Below are positions 1 to 8,069 of a stretch of DNA of 64,000 bases, one piece after another. The notes below the pieces were generated by a model, which saw only the letters and a list, made by a program, of their open reading frames with translations, was not told the DNA's origin and searched no databases. The position numbers and the translations under genes were made by a program. Source of the stretch: Nesterenkonia halotolerans (GTDB lineage: Bacteria; Actinomycetota; Actinomycetes; Actinomycetales; Micrococcaceae); NCBI RefSeq assembly GCF_014874065.1, contig NZ_JADBEE010000002.1, positions 186,001 to 250,000 of the forward strand, given 5' to 3'. Position 1 is the stretch's first letter. Each line of letters begins with the position of its first letter.

Positions 1-6
1 GAGAGT

Positions 7-843
7 GTGCGGATACGTCTGGACCTGGCATACGACGGCAGCGCCTTCCACGGCTGGGCGGCGCAGCCCGGCCTGAGCACCGTGGAGGGAACCCTCCGTG
101 AAGGGCTCGCGACCCTGTTCCGCCGTGAGGTGCCGCTGATCGTGGCCGGGCGCACCGATGCCGGGGTCCATGCCCGCGGACAGGTGGTCCACCTGGACCT
201 CAGCGCCGCAGAGTGGACCGGACTCATCCGGGGACGCAGCATCACCGCCGAGGACGCCCTGGTGCGTCGACTCGCAGGAGTGCTGAACGCGCAGCGCGGC
301 GCGATCGTCGTCTTCGCCGCCCGCGAGGTGGCCCCGAACTTCGACGCGCGCTTCTCGGCGCTGAGCCGGACCTACCGCTATCGGATCGCGGACGAGCCGG
401 CGCTGCAGGACCCGCTGCGCCGCTCCGACACCGCCTGGCACCGCACGCGGCTGGATGCTGAGGCGATGAACCTGGAGGCCGTCTCGGTGGACGGGCTGCG
501 GGACTTCGGCAGCTTCTGCCGGCCGCGTGAGCGCAGCACCACCATCCGCGAGCTGCAGCGGTTCAGCATGCAGCGGGACGACGACGGCATCATCACGGCA
601 CGAATCACCGCCGACGCCTTCTGCCACCACATGGTGCGCGCCCTGATCGGGGCCTGCATGGACGTGGGGGAGGGGCGCAGGCACCCCGGCTGGCTGCAGA
701 GCAGGCTGGCCGACCCCAGCTGGGATGAGAGGGTCCGCCTGGCGCCGCCAGCGGGGCTGGTCCTGGAATCGGTCCAATACCCCGCGGACGAGCAGCTCGG
801 AGTCCGCGCCGAGCAGACGAGGGCACTGCGTGACTCTCTCTGA
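7..843 (+). CDS. truA: tRNA pseudouridine(38-40) synthase TruA
   Basis: Converts uridines 38-40 of the tRNA anticodon stem-loop to pseudouridine in the cytoplasm. The 278-residue product has the family start (LAYDGSAFHGWAAQPG, residues 7-22) and the catalytic motif GRTDAGVHA (48-56) with Asp51 as the nucleophile; a conserved TruA-type stretch with FCHHMVRALIG lies near residue 205. GTG at 7 is the first usable start visible, but only six bases of upstream sequence are present, so the true start could lie outside the window. In actinobacteria truA commonly follows rplQ, and here rplM-rpsI lie 2 kb downstream, separated by a sugar transporter gene. Identity is certain; only the 5' end is uncertain. 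Confidence 0.95.
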   Translation: MRIRLDLAYDGSAFHGWAAQPGLSTVEGTLREGLATLFRREVPLIVAGRTDAGVHARGQVVHLDLSAAEWTGLIRGRSITAEDALVRRLAGVLNAQRGAIVVFAAREVAPNFDARFSALSRTYRYRIADEPALQDPLRRSDTAWHRTRLDAEAMNLEAVSVDGLRDFGSFCRPRERSTTIRELQRFSMQRDDDGIITARITADAFCHHMVRALIGACMDVGEGRRHPGWLQSRLADPSWDERVRLAPPAGLVLESVQYPADEQLGVRAEQTRALRDSL

Positions 844-902
844 CCTGCACGGATAGACGTGATTTGCGACACGTGATGGAATCGCCCTGTCAGGTCCTCA
901 CT

Positions 903-936
903 GCGGTGCTGGCCTGTCAATGCGGGCCAGCACCGC
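903..936 (+). terminator. Hairpin terminator after truA
   Basis: A perfect 12-bp stem (903-914 GCGGTGCTGGCC with 925-936) and 10-base loop, about 60 bases after the truA stop. There is no T-tract, as is common for actinobacterial hairpin terminators. It probably ends the rplQ-truA transcript before the transporter gene. The rest of the 844-1073 gap shows no gene. Confidence 0.6.
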
Positions 937-1073
937 GCTGGGGGCACGTCGTCGTCGTCGGGGGCGGAGTTTCCGGAGTGGCGTGGTTCACGTCGAGGCA
1001 CCATAATCGGTCGGGCTTGCCTTCGCTGGAGAAGGCATCACGTCCCTGACCTGACAGAAGGAATCAACCTCTG

Positions 1074-2522
1074 ATGAGCAATACTTCAAGCTCGCAGGAC
1101 TCCGGCATCGGTGGTGTCGCCTGGGTAGTCCTGGTCGCCGCCTTCGGCGGTTTCCTCTTCGGCTTCGACACGGCCGTGATCAACGGCGCCGTGGGCCCCA
1201 TACAGTCCGAGTTCGGCCTCTCCGACCTCGCCATTGGCTTCACCGTCTCCTCAGCCCTGCTGGGCTGCATGGTGGGTGCATGGGCCGGTGGCAGCCTCTC
1301 GGACCGGATCGGACGCCAGCGCTCCATGATGGTCGCCGCCGCCCTGTTCTTCATCTCAGCACTGGGTTCAGGCCTCGCTTTCGGCGCCGTGGACCTGATC
1401 ATCTGGCGCGTGCTCGGCGGCATCGGCGTCGGCATGGCCTCCGTGATCGCTCCCGCCTACATCGCCGAGGTGGCCCCGACCAACCTGCGCGGGCGCCTGG
1501 GCTCGATGTGGCAGCTGGCGATCGTCGTCGGCATCTTCATGGCAGCCTCCTCCAACGCCTTCGTCGCCAATCTCGCCGGCGGAGCCGCTGACCAGCTGTG
1601 GTGGGGCCTGGAGGCCTGGCGGTGGATGTTCCTGCTCGAGGCCGGACCGGCGCTGCTCTACGGGCTGCTCTCCTCCTCGATCCCGGAGTCACCGCGATAC
1701 CTGATCTCGCGCGGTCGCGACAAGCAGGCCGCCAAGGTCCTCGAAGAGGTCGTGGGCGTCAAGGGCGAGAACGCCATCGCGCAGAAGATCAAGGATGTCC
1801 GCGAGACCATCAACATGGAAGCGCGGCAGAAGTTCCGCGATCTGATCGTCAGCGGCAAGATCTCACCCATCGTCTGGGTGGGACTGGGCCTGGCGGTGTT
1901 CCAGCAGTTCGTCGGCATCAACGTGATCTTCTACTACTCCAACACCCTCTGGCAGGCCGTGGGCATCGCAGAGGATCAGGCTTTCCTGGTCCAGATCATC
2001 ACCACCAGCGTGAACATCATCGCCACCGTCATCGGCATCATCATCGTCGACAAGGTGGGCCGCCGGATTCCGCTCGCGGTCGGCTCCGCCGGCATGGCAC
2101 TGGGCCTGGGCATGATGGCAGTGGCCTTCAGCCAGGCTGTGGTCACCATGGGCGCCGACGGCGAGGAGCTCGTCAACCTGCCCGGCGCGTGGGGCATGAT
2201 CGCGCTGGTCTCGGCCAACGTCTTCGTGCTGTTCTTCGGCGCCACCTGGGGCCCCTTCATGTGGGTCCTGCTCGGTGAGATGTTCCCCAACCGCGTCCGC
2301 GCCGTGGCGCTGGGCGTCACCGCTTCGGCGAACTGGGCCGCGAACTTCCTCATCTCCATGCTCTTCCCGGAGATGGCCGACCTCTCGCTGGTCTTCGCCT
2401 ATGGCTTCTATGCCGCCTGTGCGCTGCTCTCCCTGATCTTCGTGCTCAAATGGGTGCCGGAGACCAAGGGGCGCGAGCTGGAGGACATGTCAGACGCGGC
2501 CTATAAGCGGGCCGTGCGCTGA
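1074..2522 (+). CDS. Sugar-porter-family MFS transporter
   Basis: A 12-helix sugar:H+ symporter of the MFS sugar porter family (XylE/AraE/GalP/IolT-like), inner membrane. Signature motifs are present in order: GFLFGFDTAVING (26-38), the loop 2-3 motif GGSLSDRIGRQRS (72-84), PESPRYL (204-210), QQFVGIN (277-283) in helix 7, DKVGRR (326-331) and PETKGRE (462-468). Length (482 aa) is typical. ATG 1074 is preceded by AGAAGGA at the right distance. The gene stands alone between hairpins at 903-936 and 2537-2562, so it is probably monocistronic. The sugar cannot be read from the sequence; pentose, hexose or inositol are all possible. It lies between truA and rplM, which are usually adjacent, suggesting a later insertion. 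Confidence 0.9.
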   Translation: MSNTSSSQDSGIGGVAWVVLVAAFGGFLFGFDTAVINGAVGPIQSEFGLSDLAIGFTVSSALLGCMVGAWAGGSLSDRIGRQRSMMVAAALFFISALGSGLAFGAVDLIIWRVLGGIGVGMASVIAPAYIAEVAPTNLRGRLGSMWQLAIVVGIFMAASSNAFVANLAGGAADQLWWGLEAWRWMFLLEAGPALLYGLLSSSIPESPRYLISRGRDKQAAKVLEEVVGVKGENAIAQKIKDVRETINMEARQKFRDLIVSGKISPIVWVGLGLAVFQQFVGINVIFYYSNTLWQAVGIAEDQAFLVQIITTSVNIIATVIGIIIVDKVGRRIPLAVGSAGMALGLGMMAVAFSQAVVTMGADGEELVNLPGAWGMIALVSANVFVLFFGATWGPFMWVLLGEMFPNRVRAVALGVTASANWAANFLISMLFPEMADLSLVFAYGFYAACALLSLIFVLKWVPETKGRELEDMSDAAYKRAVR

Positions 2523-2536
2523 ACCCCAGCGCTGTC

Positions 2537-2565
2537 ATCCGGCACGGGACCCAGTGCCGGATTTC
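2537..2565 (+). terminator. Hairpin terminator after the MFS gene
   Basis: Nine-bp perfect stem ATCCGGCAC (2537-2545) with GTGCCGGAT (2554-2562) and an 8-base loop, followed by TTT; it starts 14 bases after the transporter stop codon. Confidence 0.65.
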
Positions 2566-2629
2566 GGCCACTTTCAGCAGCGCCCCTGCCCGAAGAGCGG
2601 GCTCTGAACATCTCCGATGATCAGTGACT

Positions 2630-2659
2630 TTGCTCAAAGGTGGGGGCGCTCTGTATAGT
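2630..2659 (+). promoter_or_regulatory. Promoter of rplM-rpsI
   Basis: A -35-like TTGCTC (2630-2635), 18-base spacer and -10 TATAGT (2654-2659) resemble a housekeeping sigma-70-type promoter. Transcription would start near 2666, leaving a leader of about 230 bases before rplM. The 372-base gap 2523-2894 otherwise holds only the MFS terminator and this promoter plus leader; no gene is seen in it. Confidence 0.6.
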
Positions 2660-2764
2660 GGTTGGTTGTTGTGCGTGTCCACCCTTGCGTGGGTTCGTGT
2701 TGAGGCGGCTCAGTTGCATGGTTGAAGCCTCCGCGAACTGCAGGGGAACTCACGGGCCCGGTCA

Positions 2765-2787
2765 ATTCCCAGTCCTCACCTGGGAAT
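2765..2787 (+). promoter_or_regulatory. Leader hairpin upstream of rplM
   Basis: In the presumed 5' leader of rplM, ATTCCCAG (2765-2772) pairs perfectly with CTGGGAAT (2780-2787) around a 7-base loop. Ribosomal-protein operons are often controlled by leader structures, but no known L13-leader consensus was recognised here, so a role in autoregulation is only a possibility. Confidence 0.3.
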
Positions 2788-2894
2788 CCGGATGTCGCAC
2801 TCGCGAAGAAACAGTCACTGACACCCGGTGCCGCTCACAGCATCAGGGAGGCCAGTGCACTGAACCGTAGAACATCGACCGAAGGCATACCAAC

Positions 2895-3338
2895 GTGCGT
2901 ACGTACACCCCGAAGCCTGGCGACGCCGATGCCCAGTGGCACGTCATCGACGCGACTGACGTCGTGCTGGGCCGCCTCGCCACCCAGACGGCCGCGCTGC
3001 TGCGCGGCAAGCACAAGCCGACCTTTGTCCCGCACCAGGACATGGGCGACTTCGTCATCATCATCAACGCCGAGAAGGTCGCCATGACCGGCGACAAGGC
3101 CGAGAAGAAGCGCTACTGGCGCCACTCCGGCTTTCCCGGTGGCATCAAGTCGCTGACCTTCAACGAGATGGTCGCGCGCTACCCCACCCGAGCTGCCTAC
3201 CAGGCAGTCAAGGGCATGTTGCCGCATAACAAGCTCGGAACGGCTCAGCTGAAGAAGCTGCGCGTCTACGCAGGTGCTGAGCACCCGCACGTCGCCCAGC
3301 AGCCTAAGCCGTTCGACATCTCCCAGGTCGCTCAGTAG
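2895..3338 (+). CDS. rplM: 50S ribosomal protein L13
   Basis: Large-subunit ribosomal protein uL13, an early assembly protein that binds 23S rRNA. The 147-aa product has the expected length and motifs: [16 protein letters not shown] near residues 16-31, [12 protein letters not shown] near 51-62, and the family block [22 protein letters not shown] with EHPHVAQQP close to the C-terminus. It starts at GTG 2895, with GAAGG (2881-2885) nine bases upstream. rpsI follows 37 bases later in the standard rplM-rpsI pair. Confidence 0.97.
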   Translation: MRTYTPKPGDADAQWHVIDATDVVLGRLATQTAALLRGKHKPTFVPHQDMGDFVIIINAEKVAMTGDKAEKKRYWRHSGFPGGIKSLTFNEMVARYPTRAAYQAVKGMLPHNKLGTAQLKKLRVYAGAEHPHVAQQPKPFDISQVAQ

Positions 3339-3375
3339 TCCTGGCCACCCGACACTAGAATTTTCAAGGAGAATC

Positions 3376-3873
3376 GTGGCTCAGAACACTGAAGAGCTCA
3401 CCGAAACCGAGGAGCTCTCAAGCTACACCTCGGAATCGACCCCCGCCCAGGAGACTGCAGGCGAGTCCGAGCGTGCACCGCTGACCGTCGGCGGAGCCGC
3501 AATCGGTCGTCGCAAGCAGGCTCGCGCACGCGTCCGCATCACCCCGGGCACAGGCCAGTGGACCCTCAACGGTCGCAGCCTGGAAGATTACTTCCCTAAC
3601 AAGCTGCACCAGCAGGAAGTGAATGATCCTTTCACTCTGCTGGGCCTCACCGGAGCCTACGATGTGATCGCTCGCATCGACGGCGGCGGCCCCTCGGGCC
3701 AGTCCGGCGCACTGCGTCTGGGCATCTCCCGCGCGCTGAATGAGATCGACCGCGATCACAACCGCGCGTCGCTCAAGAAGGCCGGATTCCTTACTCGCGA
3801 CGCCCGTGCGGTGGAGCGCAAGAAGGCCGGTCTCAAGAAGGCACGCAAGGCACCGCAGTACTCCAAGCGCTAA
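3376..3873 (+). CDS. rpsI: 30S ribosomal protein S9
   Basis: Small-subunit ribosomal protein uS9, whose C-terminal Lys/Arg tail reaches the P-site tRNA. From GTG 3376 (AAGGAG at 3366-3371) the product is 165 aa: an acidic, Glu/Thr/Ser-rich N-terminal extension of about 40 residues of the kind found in actinobacterial S9, then the conserved core ([26 protein letters not shown]) and the invariant C-terminus ending in SKR. A start at 3274 would overlap rplM and lacks support; the Shine-Dalgarno decides for 3376. Co-transcribed with rplM and closed by the strong hairpin at 3908-3948. Confidence 0.96.
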   Translation: MAQNTEELTETEELSSYTSESTPAQETAGESERAPLTVGGAAIGRRKQARARVRITPGTGQWTLNGRSLEDYFPNKLHQQEVNDPFTLLGLTGAYDVIARIDGGGPSGQSGALRLGISRALNEIDRDHNRASLKKAGFLTRDARAVERKKAGLKKARKAPQYSKR

Positions 3874-3907
3874 AGCCCGCGCACTGATCTCAGTGCAGAG
3901 CTCAGCT

Positions 3908-3948
3908 GCGCAAAACCCCGTCGGAGACTCTCCGGCGGGGTTTTGCGC
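3908..3948 (+). terminator. Terminator of rplM-rpsI
   Basis: A 13-bp perfect outer stem (3908-3920 GCGCAAAACCCCG with 3936-3948) continues through one G-T wobble into a 5-bp inner stem (3922-3926 with 3930-3934) and a 3-base loop. The TTTT lies inside the second arm. Very stable; typical factor-independent terminator. Confidence 0.85.
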
Positions 3949-3986
3949 GTCTGCAGGGACTACTGCCCAGTACACTGGTCGTCATC

Positions 3987-5339
3987 ATGGCACGACTTTT
4001 CGGCACTGACGGCGTGCGTGGTGTGGCCAATGGGCTGCTCACCGCGGAACTCGCCCTCACCCTCTCCCAGTCAGCAGCGACCGTCCTGGGCCACCAGCAG
4101 GTGACCCCCGGCACCAGACCCACCGCGGTCGTCGCCCGTGACCCCCGCATCTCTGGAGAGTTCATCGCCGCGGCCGTCTCCGCAGGCCTGGCCAGCGCCG
4201 GAGTCGATGTCTACGACGCCGGCGTGCTGCCCACCCCCGCCGCCGCCTTCTTAGTCGATGACATCGACGCCGACTTCGGTGTCATGATCTCCGCCTCGCA
4301 CAACCCCGCACCGGATAACGGGATCAAATTCCTCGCCCGCGGCGGTCATAAGCTCGACGACGCCGCCGAAGACGCCATCGAGACCCAGCTGGGCCTCGAG
4401 CCGCCGCGTCCCACCGGGGCCGACGTCGGGCGGGTCCGCCGGTTCGCTGACGCCGAGGACCGCTACCTGGTGCACCTGCTGCGATCCCTGGACGGGGTCA
4501 GCCTCAAGGGGATGAAGATCGTGCTCGACTGCGCCCACGGGGCCGCCGCCGGGGTCTCCCCGGAGGCGTTCACCGACGCCGGGGCCGAGGTCATCGTCAT
4601 CGGCGCGGACCCCGACGGGCTGAACATCAACGACGGATACGGCTCCACCCACCTGGGCCCCCTGCAGGAGACCGTCCTGGCCCATAAAGCGGATCTGGGG
4701 ATCGCCCATGACGGGGACGCGGACCGGTGCCTGGCGGTGGATCACACCGGAGAGGTCATCGATGGTGACCAGATCATGGGGATCCTGGCCATCGCGCTGA
4801 AGGACGCCGGGACCCTGGTCGAAGACACTCTGGTGGTCACGGTGATGTCGAACCTGGGGTTGAAGCTGGGTATGGAGGCGGCCGGGGTGCACCTGGTCGA
4901 GACTGCCGTCGGAGACCGCTACGTGTTGGCGGCGATGCGCGCTGCCGGGTACAACCTGGGTGGGGAGCAGTCGGGGCATCTGATCTTTGCGGACTACGCC
5001 ACCACCGGTGATGGTCTGCTGACTGGTTTGCAGCTGGCGGCCCGGGTCGCGGCGACGGGTAAGTCGGCGCGGGTATTGGCGGCGGAGGCGATGACGAAGC
5101 TTCCGCAGGTGCTGATCAACGTCAAGGGTGTGGACCGGACCCGGGCGAAGACCCATGAGCCGCTCCAGGCCGCGGTGGCGCAGGCTGAAGCGCGTCTGGG
5201 GGAGACTGGCCGGGTGTTGCTGCGTCCGTCGGGGACCGAGCCGGTGGTGCGGGTGATGGTCGAGGCCGCGACCGCGGAGCTGGCGCAGTCGGAGTCCGAG
5301 GCGCTGGCCGAGATCGTCAAAGCCGAACTCGCCCTCTGA
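3987..5339 (+). CDS. glmM: Phosphoglucosamine mutase
   Basis: Interconverts glucosamine-6-phosphate and glucosamine-1-phosphate on the way to UDP-GlcNAc for peptidoglycan; cytoplasmic. The product (450 aa, normal length) begins with the GlmM hallmark [10 protein letters not shown], carries the active-site phosphoserine Ser104 in SASHNP (102-107), the metal loop DGDADRC near residue 243 and the phosphate-binding [12 protein letters not shown] near the C-terminus. No Shine-Dalgarno is visible; a TACACT box (3971-3976) lies ten bases before ATG 3987, so the mRNA leader is probably only a few bases. It works directly upstream of the UDP-GlcNAc branch fed by glmS, encoded at 8070. Confidence 0.96.
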   Translation: MARLFGTDGVRGVANGLLTAELALTLSQSAATVLGHQQVTPGTRPTAVVARDPRISGEFIAAAVSAGLASAGVDVYDAGVLPTPAAAFLVDDIDADFGVMISASHNPAPDNGIKFLARGGHKLDDAAEDAIETQLGLEPPRPTGADVGRVRRFADAEDRYLVHLLRSLDGVSLKGMKIVLDCAHGAAAGVSPEAFTDAGAEVIVIGADPDGLNINDGYGSTHLGPLQETVLAHKADLGIAHDGDADRCLAVDHTGEVIDGDQIMGILAIALKDAGTLVEDTLVVTVMSNLGLKLGMEAAGVHLVETAVGDRYVLAAMRAAGYNLGGEQSGHLIFADYATTGDGLLTGLQLAARVAATGKSARVLAAEAMTKLPQVLINVKGVDRTRAKTHEPLQAAVAQAEARLGETGRVLLRPSGTEPVVRVMVEAATAELAQSESEALAEIVKAELAL

Positions 5340-5357
5340 GAGGCGTCCCACCCCGTT

Positions 5358-5423
5358 GAGCGGCGGATTCTCCGAGCATCTGAGGGCCGAAACGCACTCA
5401 AGTAGTCGGAGAATCCGCCCCTC
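5358..5423. repeat. Long-loop inverted repeat between convergent glmM and mscL
   Basis: Perfect 14-bp arms GGCGGATTCTCCGA (5362-5375) and its complement (5406-5419) enclose a 30-base loop; GAG/CTC (5358-5360, 5421-5423) extend it after one mismatch. It lies between the two convergent genes and could act as a bidirectional terminator, although the loop is unusually long for one. No flanking target-site duplication was noticed. Confidence 0.55.
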
Positions 5424-5438
5424 GACGAAAGCGTGGGG

Positions 5439-5972
5439 TCAGTCCTTGCCCCACACCACGTCCTTGGCCTTGCCGAGCACCGGATGGCGCCGGGGCCCCT
5501 GAGCGGTCTCTGCGGCGGCCTGTTCTTCCGCCTGGCGCTGAGCCTCCGCAAGAGACGCCAGGTATGCCGGGTTGGTGACCTCGGTCTGGGCCTTCAGCTG
5601 GTCCCGGATCTCCTTGAGCAGCGTGATGTTCTCCTCCTCGGCCGGCGCTTTCGGAGCCTTCTTGGCTCGCCGCTCGCGGGCCTCGACCACACGCTTCATC
5701 GGCGCGATGACCACGTAGTAGACCGCGGCGGCGATCAGCAGGAAGTTGACCAGTGCGGTGAGCAGCACGCCGAACTGGATGGCCTGGCCGTTCACCTCCA
5801 CCACCGCGAAGTTGTCGAAGTCCTGGTAGCCCACGAGGGCTGAGATGAGCGGCATCAGCACGCTCTCCACCAGGGCCGTGACCACGGTGGTGAACGCGGT
5901 GCCGATGACCACAGCGGTGGCGAGGTCCACGACGTTCCCGCGGGTGATGAACTCTCTGAATCCTTTAAGCAT
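5439..5972 (-). CDS. mscL: Large-conductance mechanosensitive channel MscL
   Basis: Pentameric inner-membrane channel that opens under extreme tension to release solutes during hypo-osmotic shock. It begins with the MscL amphipathic helix (MLKGFREFITRGNVVDLA), then TM1 (about 15-40, AVVIGTAFTTVVTALVE) and TM2 (about 68-90, GVLLTALVNFLLIAAAVYYVV), and has the cytoplasmic helix that includes EENITLLKEIRDQL. At 177 aa it is longer than the usual 130-150: after the canonical helix there is a Gln/Glu/Ala-rich tail of about 45 residues ending in GKAKDVVWGKD. Convergent with glmM; monocistronic or loosely linked to the coaA-vanY unit upstream. Confidence 0.93.
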   Translation of the reverse strand: MLKGFREFITRGNVVDLATAVVIGTAFTTVVTALVESVLMPLISALVGYQDFDNFAVVEVNGQAIQFGVLLTALVNFLLIAAAVYYVVIAPMKRVVEARERRAKKAPKAPAEEENITLLKEIRDQLKAQTEVTNPAYLASLAEAQRQAEEQAAAETAQGPRRHPVLGKAKDVVWGKD

Positions 5973-6005
5973 GGAGAAAAGTCTAGGACACCCCGAGGCT
6001 GCGGC

Positions 6006-6986
6006 TCACGAGGTGCCCGCAGGATCCAGGTCTGGCTCTTCGACGTCGTACTCGGAGGCTGCTGGACGATCCCAGTACTCCTCCAGGGTCAGGTCCTCCG
6101 CGGCGACCTCCTGAGCGGTCTCTTCGCCCACATAGCGCAGGTGCCAGGGCTCGAACTGGTACCCGGTGATCTCCTCGGCACCGTCGAGGTAGCGGATCAC
6201 GAATCCGTGATCCGCGGCGTGCTCGGCGACCCACTGCCCCTCCGGAGTGTCGGCAAAGCAGTGCCCCTGGATGCAGTTGGGGTTGTCGATGCTGATCACG
6301 TCAGCGGCCAGCCCCGTCTGATGTTCGGAATAGCCCGGGCGAGCCACCAGCTCATCGGTCTCCTCGGTGCCCACCGCAGAGTGCCGGTCCGTGTAGACCT
6401 CGAGCTGCGCGGCATAGGAGCGGTATCCGCTGGTCATCGCGAGGACCTGGCCGTCTTCGCCGGCGTTTTGAATCAGCTCCTCGAGCGCCTCGGCCGCCTC
6501 CTGGCGCAGCAGCAGCTCCGATTGCGTGCTCATCCGGACCTCGGGCGCCACAAGATCCTCCGGGGCGTAGTCCTCGGGCCGAAGCGGGTTCTGTCGATTC
6601 ACCAGCACATGGATCGAATCCGGATCCCAGGAGGGGTCGCTCGCGCGCTCGGGGTCCTCCTCCGGCGTCGCGGCTGGCGATGGCTCTTGGTCGTCGGCCT
6701 CAGCATCGGCCGGGCCGGTCTCCCCCGGCGCTTCAGGCTCCGGGATCTGGTTGCCGCGCACCTCGTCCAGCGGCCCTTCGCCGCTGAGCGTCTCCCCGCT
6801 GAACGCGTCGCTGATGGCCTGGCTCACCCAGTTCCATGCGCGGGGAAGGAGGTAGCCGATCAGCAGCAGCACCGCGATCAGCAGGACCACGGCCAGTGCG
6901 CGGCGACGGCGATAGATCCTTGCCCGCCGTTCCTGCTTCTCCTGCCAGTGGCGGCGACCGGCGTCGGTCAGTTCCCCTCGAGACAT
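6006..6986 (-). CDS. Membrane-anchored D-alanyl-D-alanine carboxypeptidase, VanY family (M15B)
   Basis: Likely trims the terminal D-Ala from peptidoglycan stem peptides outside the membrane. From ATG 6986 (326 aa): basic N-terminus, one transmembrane anchor (about 30-47, ALAVVLLIAVLLLIGYLL), an acidic Glu/Pro/Asp-rich linker (about 75-130), then the VanY domain with SGYRSYAAQ, the zinc/catalytic motif SEHQTGLAADV and EPWHLRYVG, which supply His, Asp and His ligands. ATG 6986 is seven bases after the coaA stop and fits better than a longer start overlapping coaA. It is probably co-transcribed from the coaA promoter. Carboxypeptidase class is well supported; the physiological substrate is inferred. 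Confidence 0.85.
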   Translation of the reverse strand: MSRGELTDAGRRHWQEKQERRARIYRRRRALAVVLLIAVLLLIGYLLPRAWNWVSQAISDAFSGETLSGEGPLDEVRGNQIPEPEAPGETGPADAEADDQEPSPAATPEEDPERASDPSWDPDSIHVLVNRQNPLRPEDYAPEDLVAPEVRMSTQSELLLRQEAAEALEELIQNAGEDGQVLAMTSGYRSYAAQLEVYTDRHSAVGTEETDELVARPGYSEHQTGLAADVISIDNPNCIQGHCFADTPEGQWVAEHAADHGFVIRYLDGAEEITGYQFEPWHLRYVGEETAQEVAAEDLTLEEYWDRPAASEYDVEEPDLDPAGTS

Positions 6987-6993
6987 CGGCGGT

Positions 6994-8046
6994 TCAGACC
7001 TTGCGCAGCAGAACGCGCGACACCGAATGGTCCTCACCCTTGGCCATCACGAGCCGCGCCCTGGAGCGGGTCGGCTGGATGTTTGCCCGGAGGTTGGGCC
7101 CGTTGATCCGCTTCCAGATATCGGTGGCCCGCTCTTTCGCCTGCTCGTCGTCGAGGTAGGAATACTGGTGGAAGTAGCTCTCCGGGTTCGCGAAGGCCCC
7201 GTCGCGCCAGCGCATGAAACGATCCACGTACCACTGCTCGATGTGCTTGGGCTTGGCGTCGACGTAGATGGAGAAGTCGAAGAAGTCGCTCAGCGCCAGA
7301 CCCGTGGTGCCGTCCTCGCGCACCCGTGCGGGCTGCAGGACGTTGAGCCCCTCGACGATGAGCACATCGGGCTGCCGGATCACGACCTCGCGATCGGGCA
7401 CGATGTCATAGACCAGGTGGGAGTACCAGGGTGCTCGGACCTCGGGCTTGCCGGACTTCACCTCCGAGACCATCCGCAGCAGCGCCCTGCGGTCGTAGGC
7501 CTCAGGGAAGCCCTTGCGGTCCATGATTCCGCGCCGCTGAAGCTCGGCATTGGGATAGAGGAACCCATCGGTGGTGACCAGCTCCACCCGGGGCGTCGAG
7601 GGCCACCGGCGCAGCATCTCCTGGAGCACGCGAGCAGTGGTGGACTTGCCCACTGCCACCGAGCCTGCCACGCCGATCACGAACGGGGTCCGCAGGGTCT
7701 GTTCACCGAGGAACTCATTGGCCGCGGAGCGCAGATGCGCGGCGGACTCCACGTAGATGGAGAGCAGCCGACTCAGCGGCAGGTAGATCTGTTCCACCTC
7801 GTTGAGCGAGAGGTGCTCGCCGATGCCGCGGAGACGGTCGACGTCTCCCTGGTTCAGCGGCTGCTCGATCGTATCGGCGAGGCGCGCCCAGGCGTGGCGG
7901 TCCAGCTCGGCGAAAGGGGAGTGCGAGGCGCCAGGCTGGCCGGGCTTCGCAGGTGATCCCGCCCAGGGGGCCGTGCCCGCCACCACGGCGGGCAGAGACC
8001 CGGTGGACGTGCGCGGATGAGGATCATCGGATGGGTGTTCAGACAC
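6994..8046 (-). CDS. coaA: Pantothenate kinase, type I
   Basis: Phosphorylates pantothenate, the first committed step to coenzyme A. The 350-aa protein has the type I P-loop GSVAVGKST (128-136), the following catalytic segment VELVTTDGFLYPN, EGLNVLQ and the C-terminal ANPESYFHQYSYL and RARLVMAKG blocks. The N-terminus carries about 40 extra Pro/Ser-rich residues. GTG 8046 is chosen because a -10-like TATCGT on the minus strand (8053-8058) ends six bases before it, predicting a leaderless mRNA; no Shine-Dalgarno is present. Divergent from glmS, with only 23 bases between the two start codons. Confidence 0.95.
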   Translation of the reverse strand: MSEHPSDDPHPRTSTGSLPAVVAGTAPWAGSPAKPGQPGASHSPFAELDRHAWARLADTIEQPLNQGDVDRLRGIGEHLSLNEVEQIYLPLSRLLSIYVESAAHLRSAANEFLGEQTLRTPFVIGVAGSVAVGKSTTARVLQEMLRRWPSTPRVELVTTDGFLYPNAELQRRGIMDRKGFPEAYDRRALLRMVSEVKSGKPEVRAPWYSHLVYDIVPDREVVIRQPDVLIVEGLNVLQPARVREDGTTGLALSDFFDFSIYVDAKPKHIEQWYVDRFMRWRDGAFANPESYFHQYSYLDDEQAKERATDIWKRINGPNLRANIQPTRSRARLVMAKGEDHSVSRVLLRKV

Positions 8047-8052
8047 GTAGAC

Positions 8053-8058
8053 ACGATA
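8053..8058 (-). promoter_or_regulatory. -10 box of leaderless coaA promoter
   Basis: Minus-strand TATCGT, six bases before the coaA GTG, so transcription should start at the initiation codon. It overlaps by two bases the plus-strand -10 box of glmS (8057-8062). No convincing -35 element. Confidence 0.5.
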
Positions 8059-8062
8059 CGCT
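8057..8062 (+). promoter_or_regulatory. -10 box of leaderless glmS promoter
   Basis: TACGCT, seven bases before the glmS ATG 8070, leaves no room for a 5' leader. It overlaps the coaA -10 box on the other strand by two bases. Confidence 0.5.
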
Positions 8063-8069
8063 ATGGGCT

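Noticed and set aside
864..1049. 61-aa open frame after truA
   Set aside because: Contains the terminator hairpin 903-936, shows no domain or ribosome site.
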